Below, piece after piece: positions 10,153 through 17,686 of a stretch of DNA of 64,000 nt. How positions within the stretch are numbered: the stretch's first letter is position 1; every line of letters begins with the position of its first letter. The DNA is from Xanthobacteraceae bacterium 501b (GTDB lineage Bacteria > Pseudomonadota > Alphaproteobacteria > Rhizobiales > Xanthobacteraceae). Where the stretch lies: positions 3,906,001 to 3,970,000 of the forward strand of contig KB899087.1 of NCBI GenBank assembly GCA_000378025.1. Direction: 5' to 3'. A program made the translations under genes and the position numbers. The notes under the pieces are model-generated. The model was not told where the DNA came from. It made no database searches and worked only from the letters and a program-made list of their open reading frames with translations.

Positions 10153-10330
10153 GGACGCCTCCTGGAAGAGAGCCACCTAGCACGGAACCGCCCGTTGACG
10201 CGAGGGTATCGCCGACGGCGGGCAGCAGGGGCGCGACATGCCGGCTCAATTCCTCGCCCGGCGCGTGAAATGGCGGCGGCGAGGGTTGAAAATACCCCTT
10301 CCGTCACGACATCCCGCATGCTACTCACAA

Positions 10331-10361
10331 TTGACTGTGAAATTATTCAATTCACGAATAA
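10331..10361 (+). promoter_or_regulatory. AT-rich promoter/operator before sbp
   Basis: In an otherwise GC-rich gap, TTGACT at 10331-10336 is followed by a perfect inverted repeat TTATTC (10343-10348) / GAATAA (10356-10361) with a 7-base spacer, about 60 bases before the sbp start. The size and symmetry suit a LysR-type regulator site such as CysB or Cbl. Assignment to a regulator is inference. Confidence 0.4.
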
Positions 10362-10420
10362 ATAATGGATAAAGCGACCTTGTCCCGGCCGCGCGTCCTT
10401 CCGACACTGGAGACTGCCCC

Positions 10421-11452
10421 ATGCGCCTCTCGCGCCGCCTGATCCTGACCACGGCCCTCGCCGCAGCGCTCGCGCCCCTCGCCCTCGCCGGCTTCGCGCC
10501 GCAGGCCCGCGCGGACGAACCGAACCAGATCCTCAATGCCTCCTACGATGTAGCCCGCGAACTGTTCGAGGCAGAGAACAAGCAGTTTGAGTCGGCCTAC
10601 AAGGCGAAGACCGGCAAGGAGATCAAGGTCAACCAGAGCCATGCCGGCACCTCCAAGCAGGCGCGCTCCATCGTCGAAGGCCTTGAGGCCGACGTCGTGA
10701 CCTTCAACCAGATCACCGACATCACCTTCCTCGCCGACAAGGGCTATGTAGCCAAGGACTGGCAGACCCGCCTGCCCAACGGCTCCTCGCCCTGGTACTC
10801 CTTCCCCGCCTTCCTCGTGCGCGAGGGCAACCCGAAGAACGTGAAGAACTGGGACGATCTCGTCCGCGACGACGTGAAGCTGGTGTTCCCCAACCCGAAG
10901 ACTTCGGGCAATGCCCGCTACACCTATCTCGCCGCCTATGCCTTCGCGCTGGAGAAGTTCAACGGCGACGTCGCCAAGGCTGACGCCTTCGCCAAGAAGC
11001 TGCTGTCCAACGTCGTTGTCTTCGACACCGGCGGGCGCGGCGCCACCACCTCCTTCGTCGAGCGCGAGCAGGGCGACGTGCTCATCACCTTCGAGGCCGA
11101 GGTGATCGGCGTGAAGGACGCCTATAAGGACAAGCACTTCCAGGTCGTGGTGCCGGAAGTGAGCCTGCTCGCCGAGTTCCCGGTCGCGGTGGTGGACAAG
11201 GTGGTCGACAAGCGCGGCTCTCGCCAGGTCGCCACGGACTACCTCACCTATCTCTATTCGCCCGAGGGCCAGAAGATCGCCGCCGAGCTGAACAACCGCG
11301 TCGTCGATCCGAAGGTGGCCGAGGAGTTCAAGGCCAAGTTCGCGCCCGTCCGCCTGGTCAAGGTCGAGGATGTGTTCGGCGGCTGGGCCAACGCCCAGAA
11401 GACCCACTTCGCCTCCGGCGGCAAGCTCGACGAACTGTTCGTCGCGCAGTAG
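10421..11452 (+). CDS. sbp: Sulfate ABC transporter periplasmic binding protein
   Basis: This 343-residue protein captures sulfate (or thiosulfate) in the periplasm for an ABC importer. It has a signal peptide (MRLSRRLILTTALAAALAPL, ending near QARA), and the sulfate-binding family blocks QSHAGTSKQARSI, DVVTFNQITD, NPKTSGNARYTYLAAY and GGRGATTSF. It is followed by cysT and cysW. A palindromic repeat fills part of the 247-base gap to cysT. An AT-rich operator candidate lies upstream, which suggests sulfur-dependent control. Confidence 0.95.
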   Translation: MRLSRRLILTTALAAALAPLALAGFAPQARADEPNQILNASYDVARELFEAENKQFESAYKAKTGKEIKVNQSHAGTSKQARSIVEGLEADVVTFNQITDITFLADKGYVAKDWQTRLPNGSSPWYSFPAFLVREGNPKNVKNWDDLVRDDVKLVFPNPKTSGNARYTYLAAYAFALEKFNGDVAKADAFAKKLLSNVVVFDTGGRGATTSFVEREQGDVLITFEAEVIGVKDAYKDKHFQVVVPEVSLLAEFPVAVVDKVVDKRGSRQVATDYLTYLYSPEGQKIAAELNNRVVDPKVAEEFKAKFAPVRLVKVEDVFGGWANAQKTHFASGGKLDELFVAQ

Positions 11453-11470
11453 GCGGCGGCGCACCCCATC

Positions 11471-11567
11471 CGTCATCCCGGCCAAGCGAAGCGCAGAGCC
11501 GGGATCGCGCGACGGACATGCGTTGACGCGATCCCGGATATTGCCTGACGGCAATTCCGGGATGACG
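11471..11567. repeat. Palindromic intergenic repeat, copy 1 (inside sbp-cysT)
   Basis: Outer arms CGTCATCCCGG (11471-11481) and CCGGGATGACG (11557-11567) enclose inner arms CCGGGATCGCG and CGCGATCCCGG. It sits between sbp and cysT and would fold into a strong hairpin in the mRNA. Confidence 0.85.
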
Positions 11568-11699
11568 TGCCAGCGGGGCAGAACGCCTGACCGCACTGGA
11601 CATCGGCGTTGAATTACGGCATGGCCGGGCACGTCCCGGCCAATCCCCGTTTTCCCGAGGCCTCTGCCCGAACAGGCAACCGACCGAAGGAGCCGCCCG

Positions 11700-12521
11700 T
11701 TGAACCGCGTCATACCGGGCCTTCCGCTCTCGCTCGGCATCACCGTGCTCTATCTCAGCCTGATCGTGCTGCTGCCGCTCGGCGCGCTGGTCTGGCAGGC
11801 GCTGGATGTCGGCTGGGAGCGTTACCTCGCCATCATGAGCGGGGCGCGCACCATGGCGGCCTTCCGCATCACCCTGTCGACCGCGGCGTTGGCCACACTG
11901 TTCAACTGCATTTACGGGCTGGCGCTGGCCTGGGTACTGGTGCGCTACGAGTTTCCCGGCAAGCGCTATCTCGACGCGCTGGTCGACGTGCCCTTCGCCT
12001 TGCCGACGGCTGTCGCGGGCCTCGCCCTCTCGGCCCTGTTCGCCAAGAATGGCTGGTTCGGCGGGCCGCTGGCGCAGATCGGCATCGAAGTCGCCTACAC
12101 CCCGCTCGGCATCGCCATGGCCATGGCCTTCACCTCGATTCCCTTCGTGGTGCGCACCGTGCAGCCAGTGCTGGAGGATCTTGCCGCCGATGTCGAGGAA
12201 GCCGCCGCGACGCTCGGCGCCTCGGACCTGCGCATCTTCGCCCGCATCATCTTCCCGGCCATCCTGCCGGCCTTCCTCACCGGCGCCTCGCTCGGCTTCG
12301 CCCGCTCGCTGGGCGAATTCGGCGCCATCATCTTCATCGCCGGCAACCTGCCGCTGAAGACGGAGGTGGTGTCGCTGCTCACCTTCATCCGCATTGAGGA
12401 ATATGACTACCCGGCCGCCGCCGCCATTGCCGCGACGCTGCTCGGCTTCGCCTTCGTCATGCTGTTCCTGGTCAATATGATCCAGCTCTGGCAGCAGCGC
12501 CGCATCGGCACGGGGGACTGA
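11700..12521 (+). CDS. cysT: Sulfate ABC transporter permease CysT, TTG start
   Basis: CysT is one of the two membrane subunits of the sulfate importer. The 273-residue protein has about six membrane segments and the ABC coupling loop EEAAATLGASDLRIFARIIFP (EAA motif, about residues 165-185). It begins at TTG 11700, seven bases after a clear AAGGAG; no better ATG exists. cysW starts 4 bases after its stop. Sequence is close to typical CysT/CysU. Confidence 0.95.
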   Translation: MNRVIPGLPLSLGITVLYLSLIVLLPLGALVWQALDVGWERYLAIMSGARTMAAFRITLSTAALATLFNCIYGLALAWVLVRYEFPGKRYLDALVDVPFALPTAVAGLALSALFAKNGWFGGPLAQIGIEVAYTPLGIAMAMAFTSIPFVVRTVQPVLEDLAADVEEAAATLGASDLRIFARIIFPAILPAFLTGASLGFARSLGEFGAIIFIAGNLPLKTEVVSLLTFIRIEEYDYPAAAAIAATLLGFAFVMLFLVNMIQLWQQRRIGTGD

Positions 12522-12525
12522 CACC

Positions 12526-13413
12526 ATGGCCCGTGAACCGCTTCCTCCCACCAACACCCATCCGCCCCGCCGCATCCGCGTCGGCGACGGGCCGCTGGCG
12601 CGCGTCCTGCTGATCGGCACCGTGCTGCTCGTCACCGCGCTGGTGCTGGTGGCGCCGCTGCTGGCGATCTTCGCCGAGGCGTTCCGGCACGGCATGGGCG
12701 CCTATGCCGCCTCCTTCAGCGCGCCGGACACGCAATACGCCATCGGCCTCACTTTGTTCACCGCGCTGATCGTGGTGCCGATCAATGTCGGCTTCGGCAT
12801 CGCCGCCGCCTGGTGCATCGCAAAGTTCCGATTCACCGGCCGCAACCTGCTGGTGGCGATGGTGGAACTGCCCTTCTCGATCTCGCCTATCATCGCCGGC
12901 GTTGCCTATCTCTTCGTCTATGGCGCGCAGGGGCTGCTGGGGCCATGGCTGGCCGAGCACGACATCAAGATCATGTTCGCCGTGCCGGCCATCATCCTCG
13001 CCAGCCTGTTCGTGACCGCGCCCTTCGTCGCCCGCGAGTTGATCCCGCTGATGATCGCGCAGGGCACGGAGGAGGAAGAGGCGGCGGTGACGCTGGGGGC
13101 GGGGGGCTGGCGCATCCTGCGCCTCGTCACCCTGCCCAATGTCCGCTTCGCCCTGCTCTATGGCGCGGCCTTGTGCAATGCGCGGGTGATGGGCGAGTTC
13201 GGCGCGGTGTCGGTGGTGGCGGGCAATATTCGCGGCCAGACCAACACGCTGCCGCTGCAGATCGAGCTGCTCTACCAGGACAACAATGCGGTGGCCGCCT
13301 TCGCGGTGGCGACGCTGCTGACCCTTGTGGCGCTGGTGACGCTGGTGGCCAAAGCGATCATCGAGCGGCTCGACGCGGCGCGGGTGAAGGCGCAGGGCAA
13401 GCCGGGCCATTAA
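12526..13413 (+). CDS. cysW: Sulfate ABC transporter permease CysW
   Basis: This is the second membrane subunit of the sulfate importer, 295 residues, with six predicted membrane helices and the EAA loop EEEAAVTLGAGGWRILRLVTLPN (about residues 185-205). It has a longer Pro-rich cytoplasmic N-terminus than usual. It is the last gene of the cluster: the ATPase gene cysA, which normally follows, is absent and is replaced by a palindromic repeat and an unrelated minus-strand gene. Confidence 0.95.
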   Translation: MAREPLPPTNTHPPRRIRVGDGPLARVLLIGTVLLVTALVLVAPLLAIFAEAFRHGMGAYAASFSAPDTQYAIGLTLFTALIVVPINVGFGIAAAWCIAKFRFTGRNLLVAMVELPFSISPIIAGVAYLFVYGAQGLLGPWLAEHDIKIMFAVPAIILASLFVTAPFVARELIPLMIAQGTEEEEAAVTLGAGGWRILRLVTLPNVRFALLYGAALCNARVMGEFGAVSVVAGNIRGQTNTLPLQIELLYQDNNAVAAFAVATLLTLVALVTLVAKAIIERLDAARVKAQGKPGH

Positions 13414-13420
13414 TTTCCGC

Positions 13421-13503
13421 CGTCATGGCCGGGCTTGTCCCGGCCATCCACGTCTATGCCGCCGATTACGTCGTGGATGCCCGGCTCAGGGCCGGGCATG
13501 ACG
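13421..13503. repeat. Palindromic intergenic repeat, copy 2
   Basis: Arms CGTCATGGCCGGGC and GCCGGGCATGACG flank inner arms with ATCCACG and CGTGGAT. It lies between the convergent cysW and ornithine-cyclodeaminase-like genes and could act as a bidirectional mRNA end. Confidence 0.85.
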
Positions 13504-13507
13504 TTCG

Positions 13508-14473
13508 TTAGGGCGCGACGTTCAGCGCCTTCCACACCAGCTCGGCGGCGGCGAGGTCCTCGATCGCGGTGCCGACCGACTTGAACAGGGTGATCTCGTC
13601 CGCGCTGCCGCGCCCCTTCGCGGTACCGGCGGTCAGCTCGAACAGGTCGCCCTGGATGGCGTCCGCCGCCAGCACGCCGCTGGCCAGCGGGATGACGATG
13701 TCGCCCGCCTCCTTGCCGGCGCCGGCGCGGGTGTCGACATAGACGCGCGCGCGACGGATCGCCTCGTCATCGGCCTCGCGCATGATCGGCGTGAAACCGC
13801 CGACGAGGTCCACATGCTGGCCCGCTTCGAGGTAGCGCCCCTCCACCAGCGGCTGCGGCGAGAGCGTGGCGGAGGTGACGATGTCGGCCCCCGCGATGGC
13901 GGCACCGCGATCGGCCTCGGCCCGCGCGTCGAAGCCCTCGCTGCGCAGGATTTCCGCCAGGGCCTCGGCCTTGGCGAGCGTCCGGTTCCACACCGCGATG
14001 GAGCGGATCGGCCGCACGCTGGCATGGGCGCGGGCGAGATAGGGCGCCAGCGCCCCGGCGCCGATCAGCGCCAGCCGGCTGGCATCCTCGCGGGCGAGAT
14101 AGCGGGCGGCGAGCGCGGAGGCGGCGGCGGTGCGCCACACGGTGAGGGCACGGGCGTCCATCACCGCCAGCGGCTGGCCGGTGGCGCCGGAATTGAGGAT
14201 GTAGAGCCCGGTGATGCTCTCGATGCCGCGGGCGGCGTTGCCGGGAAACACCGTCACCAGCTTGGTGCCGTAGACGTCGTCCTCGGTGCCCGCGCTGGTC
14301 CAGGCCGGCATCAGCAGCGCCGTCGCGTCGCCGTCCGGGCGCGGCATGGTGTGATGATGGCGCACCGGCACGGTGATGGAGCGCCGGAAGGCCGCCTCGA
14401 TGGCGTCGATCAGCGCGGGAAAGGACAACAGCCCGGCGATCTCGCCGGACGAGACGAAACGAAGATCGCTCAT
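13508..14473 (-). CDS. Ornithine cyclodeaminase/mu-crystallin family protein
   Basis: This 321-residue protein belongs to the NAD(P)-binding OCD/mu-crystallin family, whose members include ornithine cyclodeaminase, alanine dehydrogenase and ketimine reductase. The Rossmann motif GAGALAPYLARAH lies near residue 137, and the C-terminal family block GDIVIPLASG...IQGDLFEL...EITLFKSVGTAIEDLAAA is complete. The substrate cannot be told from sequence; the nearby ornithine decarboxylase is 7 kb away and not evidence of a pathway. LapA-like gene and ihfB lie upstream on the same strand. Confidence 0.85.
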   Translation of the reverse strand: MSDLRFVSSGEIAGLLSFPALIDAIEAAFRRSITVPVRHHHTMPRPDGDATALLMPAWTSAGTEDDVYGTKLVTVFPGNAARGIESITGLYILNSGATGQPLAVMDARALTVWRTAAASALAARYLAREDASRLALIGAGALAPYLARAHASVRPIRSIAVWNRTLAKAEALAEILRSEGFDARAEADRGAAIAGADIVTSATLSPQPLVEGRYLEAGQHVDLVGGFTPIMREADDEAIRRARVYVDTRAGAGKEAGDIVIPLASGVLAADAIQGDLFELTAGTAKGRGSADEITLFKSVGTAIEDLAAAELVWKALNVAP

Positions 14474-14484
14474 GATGTGTCTCG

Positions 14485-14832
14485 TCAGGCCGCGTCGCGG
14501 CGATGGGTGATCACCGGCCGTGCCGCCGGCTCGCGGTTGGCGGCGCGCAGCGCCTCCACCTCGGCATGAGCGGAACGGGCCTCGCGCGCGGAACTGCGGG
14601 CGGCCCGGCGGTGACGGCCCTGGCTCAGCCAGGCCGCGACCCCGCCCAGCACGACGCCGATTATCATCGCCGCGAAGACAATGAGGAACAGCGGCGCTTC
14701 AAGCGACCAGCCCCCCGGCCCCGTCAGCGGGTCGATGACCAGCGACACCGGATGGCGGTTGGCCACGGCGAGCATGACGAGCCCCACCGAGACCGGCAGG
14801 ACGATGAGGATCAGCAGAAGACGACGCAGCAC
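14485..14832 (-). CDS. LapA-domain (DUF1049) inner membrane protein, GTG start
   Basis: The 115-residue protein has two membrane helices (about residues 4-24 and 45-70) separated by the family linker ANRHPVSLVIDPL, then a basic cytoplasmic tail with heptad-like Ala/Glu/Arg. This is the LapA/YciS architecture linked in enterobacteria to lipopolysaccharide assembly. GTG 14832 is supported by GGGAG five bases upstream. The position just downstream of ihfB is conserved in many proteobacteria. Confidence 0.8.
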   Translation of the reverse strand: MLRRLLLILIVLPVSVGLVMLAVANRHPVSLVIDPLTGPGGWSLEAPLFLIVFAAMIIGVVLGGVAAWLSQGRHRRAARSSAREARSAHAEVEALRAANREPAARPVITHRRDAA

Positions 14833-14865
14833 GAATTCTCCCTCGGCAGCCTATTCCAGCCGACC

Positions 14866-15159
14866 CTATTCCAGGTCGACGCCATCATTCAGGCGTTCGC
14901 GCATTTCCTTGCCCGTCTTGAAATAGGGCACGGCCTTGCCGTCGACATCCACATGCGCGCCGGTGCGCGGGTTGCGGCCGGTACGCGCGGGGCGGGCCTT
15001 CACCGAGAAGGCGCCGAAGCCGCGCAGCTCGACACGATCGCCGCGTGCCAGCGCCGCGACGATTTCGTCGAGAATCGCATTCACGATGTTCTCGACATCG
15101 CGCTGATAGAGATGCGGATTTGATTCAGCGATCCGCTGCACCAGTTCGGACTTGATCAT
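14866..15159 (-). CDS. ihfB: Integration host factor subunit beta
   Basis: IhfB pairs with IhfA to bend DNA. The 97-residue protein has the HU/IHF fold: [17 protein letters not shown], the [21 protein letters not shown] core and the DNA-binding arm [15 protein letters not shown] (about residues 57-71). Length is standard. It is preceded by an AT-rich gap with an inverted repeat and follows sppA on the same strand. Confidence 0.96.
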   Translation of the reverse strand: MIKSELVQRIAESNPHLYQRDVENIVNAILDEIVAALARGDRVELRGFGAFSVKARPARTGRNPRTGAHVDVDGKAVPYFKTGKEMRERLNDGVDLE

Positions 15160-15197
15160 CGACGCCCCGGCCCCTTTTTTGTTCGGCTCGTCGGTAC

Positions 15198-15219
15198 TCC
15201 AAAAAATTGATATTTTGGA
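15198..15219. promoter_or_regulatory. AT-rich inverted repeat between sppA and ihfB
   Basis: TCCAAAA (15198-15204) pairs with TTTTGGA (15213-15219) across an 8-base spacer, about 40 bases before the ihfB start. In this GC-rich context it stands out as a promoter-proximal operator or weak terminator hairpin. An IHF autoregulatory role is possible but unproven. Confidence 0.4.
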
Positions 15220-15234
15220 AGCTCTTGGCCCCGT

Positions 15235-16215
15235 CTAGCCTCCCCGAGGGTGCCAGAGGGCCAGAAGACCGTCAAGGCGGGCCTGCGCTGCGGCCCCACC
15301 GGCCGCATCTGCCACGATCCGGGCGATATCTTCAAGCCCGATCAACGACATCAGCCTAATTGAAATGCCGTGCAGCCAGCCAAATTCGTCGCCACTGCGG
15401 CGCGTATGCCAGTCACGGACGGGAAGATCCTTATCGATGCCCCGTTCGCGCTCCAGCCAGTCGCGGCCGGTGCGCTCGTCGCCGATCTCGTCGATGAGGC
15501 GCAGCGGCAGGGCCTGGTGGCCGGTGAACACCCGCCCGTCGGCGGCGAGGGCCAGCTTGTCGCCCTCCAGCAGCCGGCGTTCGGCCACCAGCCCCTTGAA
15601 CCAGGCATAGCTGTCCTCGACCAGCGAGCGCACCGCCGCGCGGGCGTCCTCGGTGGGCGGATCGAACATGTTGGGCGCCGCCTTGAGGGGGCTCGACTTG
15701 ATCTCCTCATAGGAGATGCCGACATTCTTCATCAGTTCGGCGAAGTTGGGGAACTGGAACAGCACGCCGATCGAGCCGACCAGCGCGTTGCGCGGCGCGA
15801 CGATGTGGTCGGCACCCATGGCGGCGATATAGGCGCCCGACGCCGCCATGCCATTGACCACCGCGACGATGGGCTTCTTCTCCGCCAGCCGGCGCAGCGC
15901 GTCATAGAGCGCGGCCGAGCCGACCACCGTGCCGCCGGGGCTGTCGATGGAGAGAATCACCGCCTTGGCGCCTGATTTGCCGATGGCCTCCAGCATCTCG
16001 ATCCGCTCGCGCTCATTGCGGATGATGCCGCCAATGGTGACGCGGGCGACATGCGCGGAGGCGCGCGGCAGCACCGCGCCATCGCTCCACCAGGCGAAGG
16101 CGCCGAGCCCGCCGAGCAGTACCACCAGCAGCGCGAGCACCCGCCAGAAGGCGAGCTTGCGCCGCAGCCGGCGGCGGGCGAGCACCTCGTCGACATCCAG
16201 TGCGCTTGCGGCCAT
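15235..16215 (-). CDS. sppA: Signal peptide peptidase SppA, short form
   Basis: SppA degrades cleaved signal peptides in the inner membrane. This 326-residue short form has one N-terminal membrane helix (about residues 22-45) and one catalytic domain with the nucleophile Ser in VNGMAASGAYIAAMGADHI and the likely general-base Lys in IKSSPLKAAPNMFD. The start at 16215 follows GGAGG by five bases; an upstream ATG at 16239 lacks such a site. The ihfB gene follows 75 bases later. Confidence 0.92.
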   Translation of the reverse strand: MAASALDVDEVLARRRLRRKLAFWRVLALLVVLLGGLGAFAWWSDGAVLPRASAHVARVTIGGIIRNERERIEMLEAIGKSGAKAVILSIDSPGGTVVGSAALYDALRRLAEKKPIVAVVNGMAASGAYIAAMGADHIVAPRNALVGSIGVLFQFPNFAELMKNVGISYEEIKSSPLKAAPNMFDPPTEDARAAVRSLVEDSYAWFKGLVAERRLLEGDKLALAADGRVFTGHQALPLRLIDEIGDERTGRDWLERERGIDKDLPVRDWHTRRSGDEFGWLHGISIRLMSLIGLEDIARIVADAAGGAAAQARLDGLLALWHPRGG

Positions 16216-16294
16216 CGCGTCCTCCTGCTTCAGCGCCAAGGGGTAGCGGCGGAGCGGAAGCGGCGCAAGGGCGGGGCGCCGTGCCGCGTCAGGC

Positions 16295-16912
16295 CTACCC
16301 GCCGTGCTTTTCCAGAAAGGCCTCGATCGGCAGCGCGCGGAAATCCTCCAGCGCCGCCCTCAGGCGGGCATGGTCCCAGTCCCACCAGGCCAGCGCTTGC
16401 AACCGCTCGGCGACGGCGGGCGGGAAGCGCTCGCGCACCGGCCTGGCCGGCACGCCGGCAACGATGGTGTAGGGCGCGACGTCCTTGGTCACCACCGCGC
16501 CGGCCGCGATCACCGCGCCATCGCCGATGCTTCGGCCGGGCAGCACGATGGCGCCATGGCCGATCCACACATCATGGCCGATGCACACCGGCTGGGCGCG
16601 GCGCCAGGCGAAGAAATCCGGCTCGTCCTGCGCATCGTCGAAATAGGCCGAGGCGCGGTAGGTGAAATGCGACTGGCTCGCCCGCTGCATCGGGTGGTTG
16701 CCCGGGTTGATCCGGGTCATGGCGGCGATGGAGGTGAAGCGGCCGATGCGGGTGTAGGCGATGTCCGAATCGTTGACCACGTAGGAATAGTCGCCCAGCT
16801 CCACTTCCAGCAGCTGGGTGCGCGGGCCGACTTCGGTGTAGCGCCCCAGCGTCGAGCGCGTGACCTCGGCGGTGGGGTCGACGGTTGGCACCGGGCCGAG
16901 CTTGAGCGCCAT
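16295..16912 (-). CDS. Phosphonate-associated hexapeptide transferase
   Basis: The 205-residue protein has left-handed beta-helix repeats ([56 protein letters not shown]) and an acetyltransferase-like C-terminus. Its particular form matches the hexapeptide transferase family regularly found in phosphonate operons (recalled as TIGR03308). It lies 15 bases after the DUF1045 gene and last in the phnM-DUF1045-transferase set. The acceptor substrate is not known. Confidence 0.8.
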   Translation of the reverse strand: MALKLGPVPTVDPTAEVTRSTLGRYTEVGPRTQLLEVELGDYSYVVNDSDIAYTRIGRFTSIAAMTRINPGNHPMQRASQSHFTYRASAYFDDAQDEPDFFAWRRAQPVCIGHDVWIGHGAIVLPGRSIGDGAVIAAGAVVTKDVAPYTIVAGVPARPVRERFPPAVAERLQALAWWDWDHARLRAALEDFRALPIEAFLEKHGG

Positions 16913-16927
16913 GGCCGTGTCTCCACC

Positions 16928-17686
16928 TCAGCTGCCGAAGGGAAAGCGGGCGATCAGCCGGAAGGGTCCGGCCTCCTGCCGATAGAGGGCGATCTCGCGC
17001 ACGATCAGCGGCCCGTCGGCGCCACTGGCGGCGAAATGCTCGGCAAGCTCCGCCTCGGCGAGCGCGCGCTCGTCATCGTCCAGCGTGCCGGTCAGCGTCA
17101 TGTGGAAGCGGAAATCGTCCAGCACATAGGGATAGCCCCAGCGGGCGAGATATTCCTGCTGGCGTGGCGTGAGGGGCGCCCGCAGGCGCTTCTCGCGTTC
17201 GGCCTCGCTCATCGGGGCACGGAAATCGTCGAGCGCCGCCACCGTGCCGGCCGCCAGCCGGTCCAGCGCGGCGCTGGGCGCGGCGAGGCGCAGAGCGAGA
17301 AAGCGGCCGATGCTGGCCAGCTTCACCCCGGGGGAGGCGAAGCCGGCGCGGTTCTCGGCGAAGCCGGCGCAGGCGGCCCGCAGCTCGTCCTCGCTGCGGC
17401 CGGGCGCGAGGCGGAACGGCGCCTTCAGCGTGCCGTGGAAGCCGTAGCGGCGCGGCTCGGCGGTGATCTCGCGCCAGCGCGCGGCATCGAAACGGCGCAG
17501 CGGCAGCGGGGGCGCGTCCGTGCCGGTTTCCGCGTCATAGCCGAGCACGGCGGAGCCAAGGCGCCAGAGTGCGCTCTGCGCTGGCGGGGCGAAATAGAGC
17601 GCATAGCGCGGCGTTGTCGGCCGGGTGGCGGCGAGTTCGTTGGGAAGCGCGGCGTTCGGCACGGCGGACACGAGCGGGCCCCTCAA
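16928..17686 (-). CDS. DUF1045 phosphonate-cluster protein (2H phosphodiesterase-like)
   Basis: This 252-residue protein is the DUF1045 family of phosphonate operons. It has two H-x-T motifs, HGTL at about residue 84 and HMTL at about 195, the signature of 2H cyclic phosphodiesterases. A role opening the cyclic ribosyl phosphate made by C-P lyase, in place of PhnP, is a reasonable inference. Its start codon TTG 17686 overlaps the phnM stop (TTGA); a GTG at about 17671 with GAGGGG upstream is an alternative. Confidence 0.8.
   Translation of the reverse strand: MRGPLVSAVPNAALPNELAATRPTTPRYALYFAPPAQSALWRLGSAVLGYDAETGTDAPPLPLRRFDAARWREITAEPRRYGFHGTLKAPFRLAPGRSEDELRAACAGFAENRAGFASPGVKLASIGRFLALRLAAPSAALDRLAAGTVAALDDFRAPMSEAEREKRLRAPLTPRQQEYLARWGYPYVLDDFRFHMTLTGTLDDDERALAEAELAEHFAASGADGPLIVREIALYRQEAGPFRLIARFPFGS

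Noticed and set aside
10352-11743. 463-codon minus-strand frame opposite sbp
   Set aside because: It is a shadow of the sulfate-binding protein gene with no homology of its own and no ribosome site.
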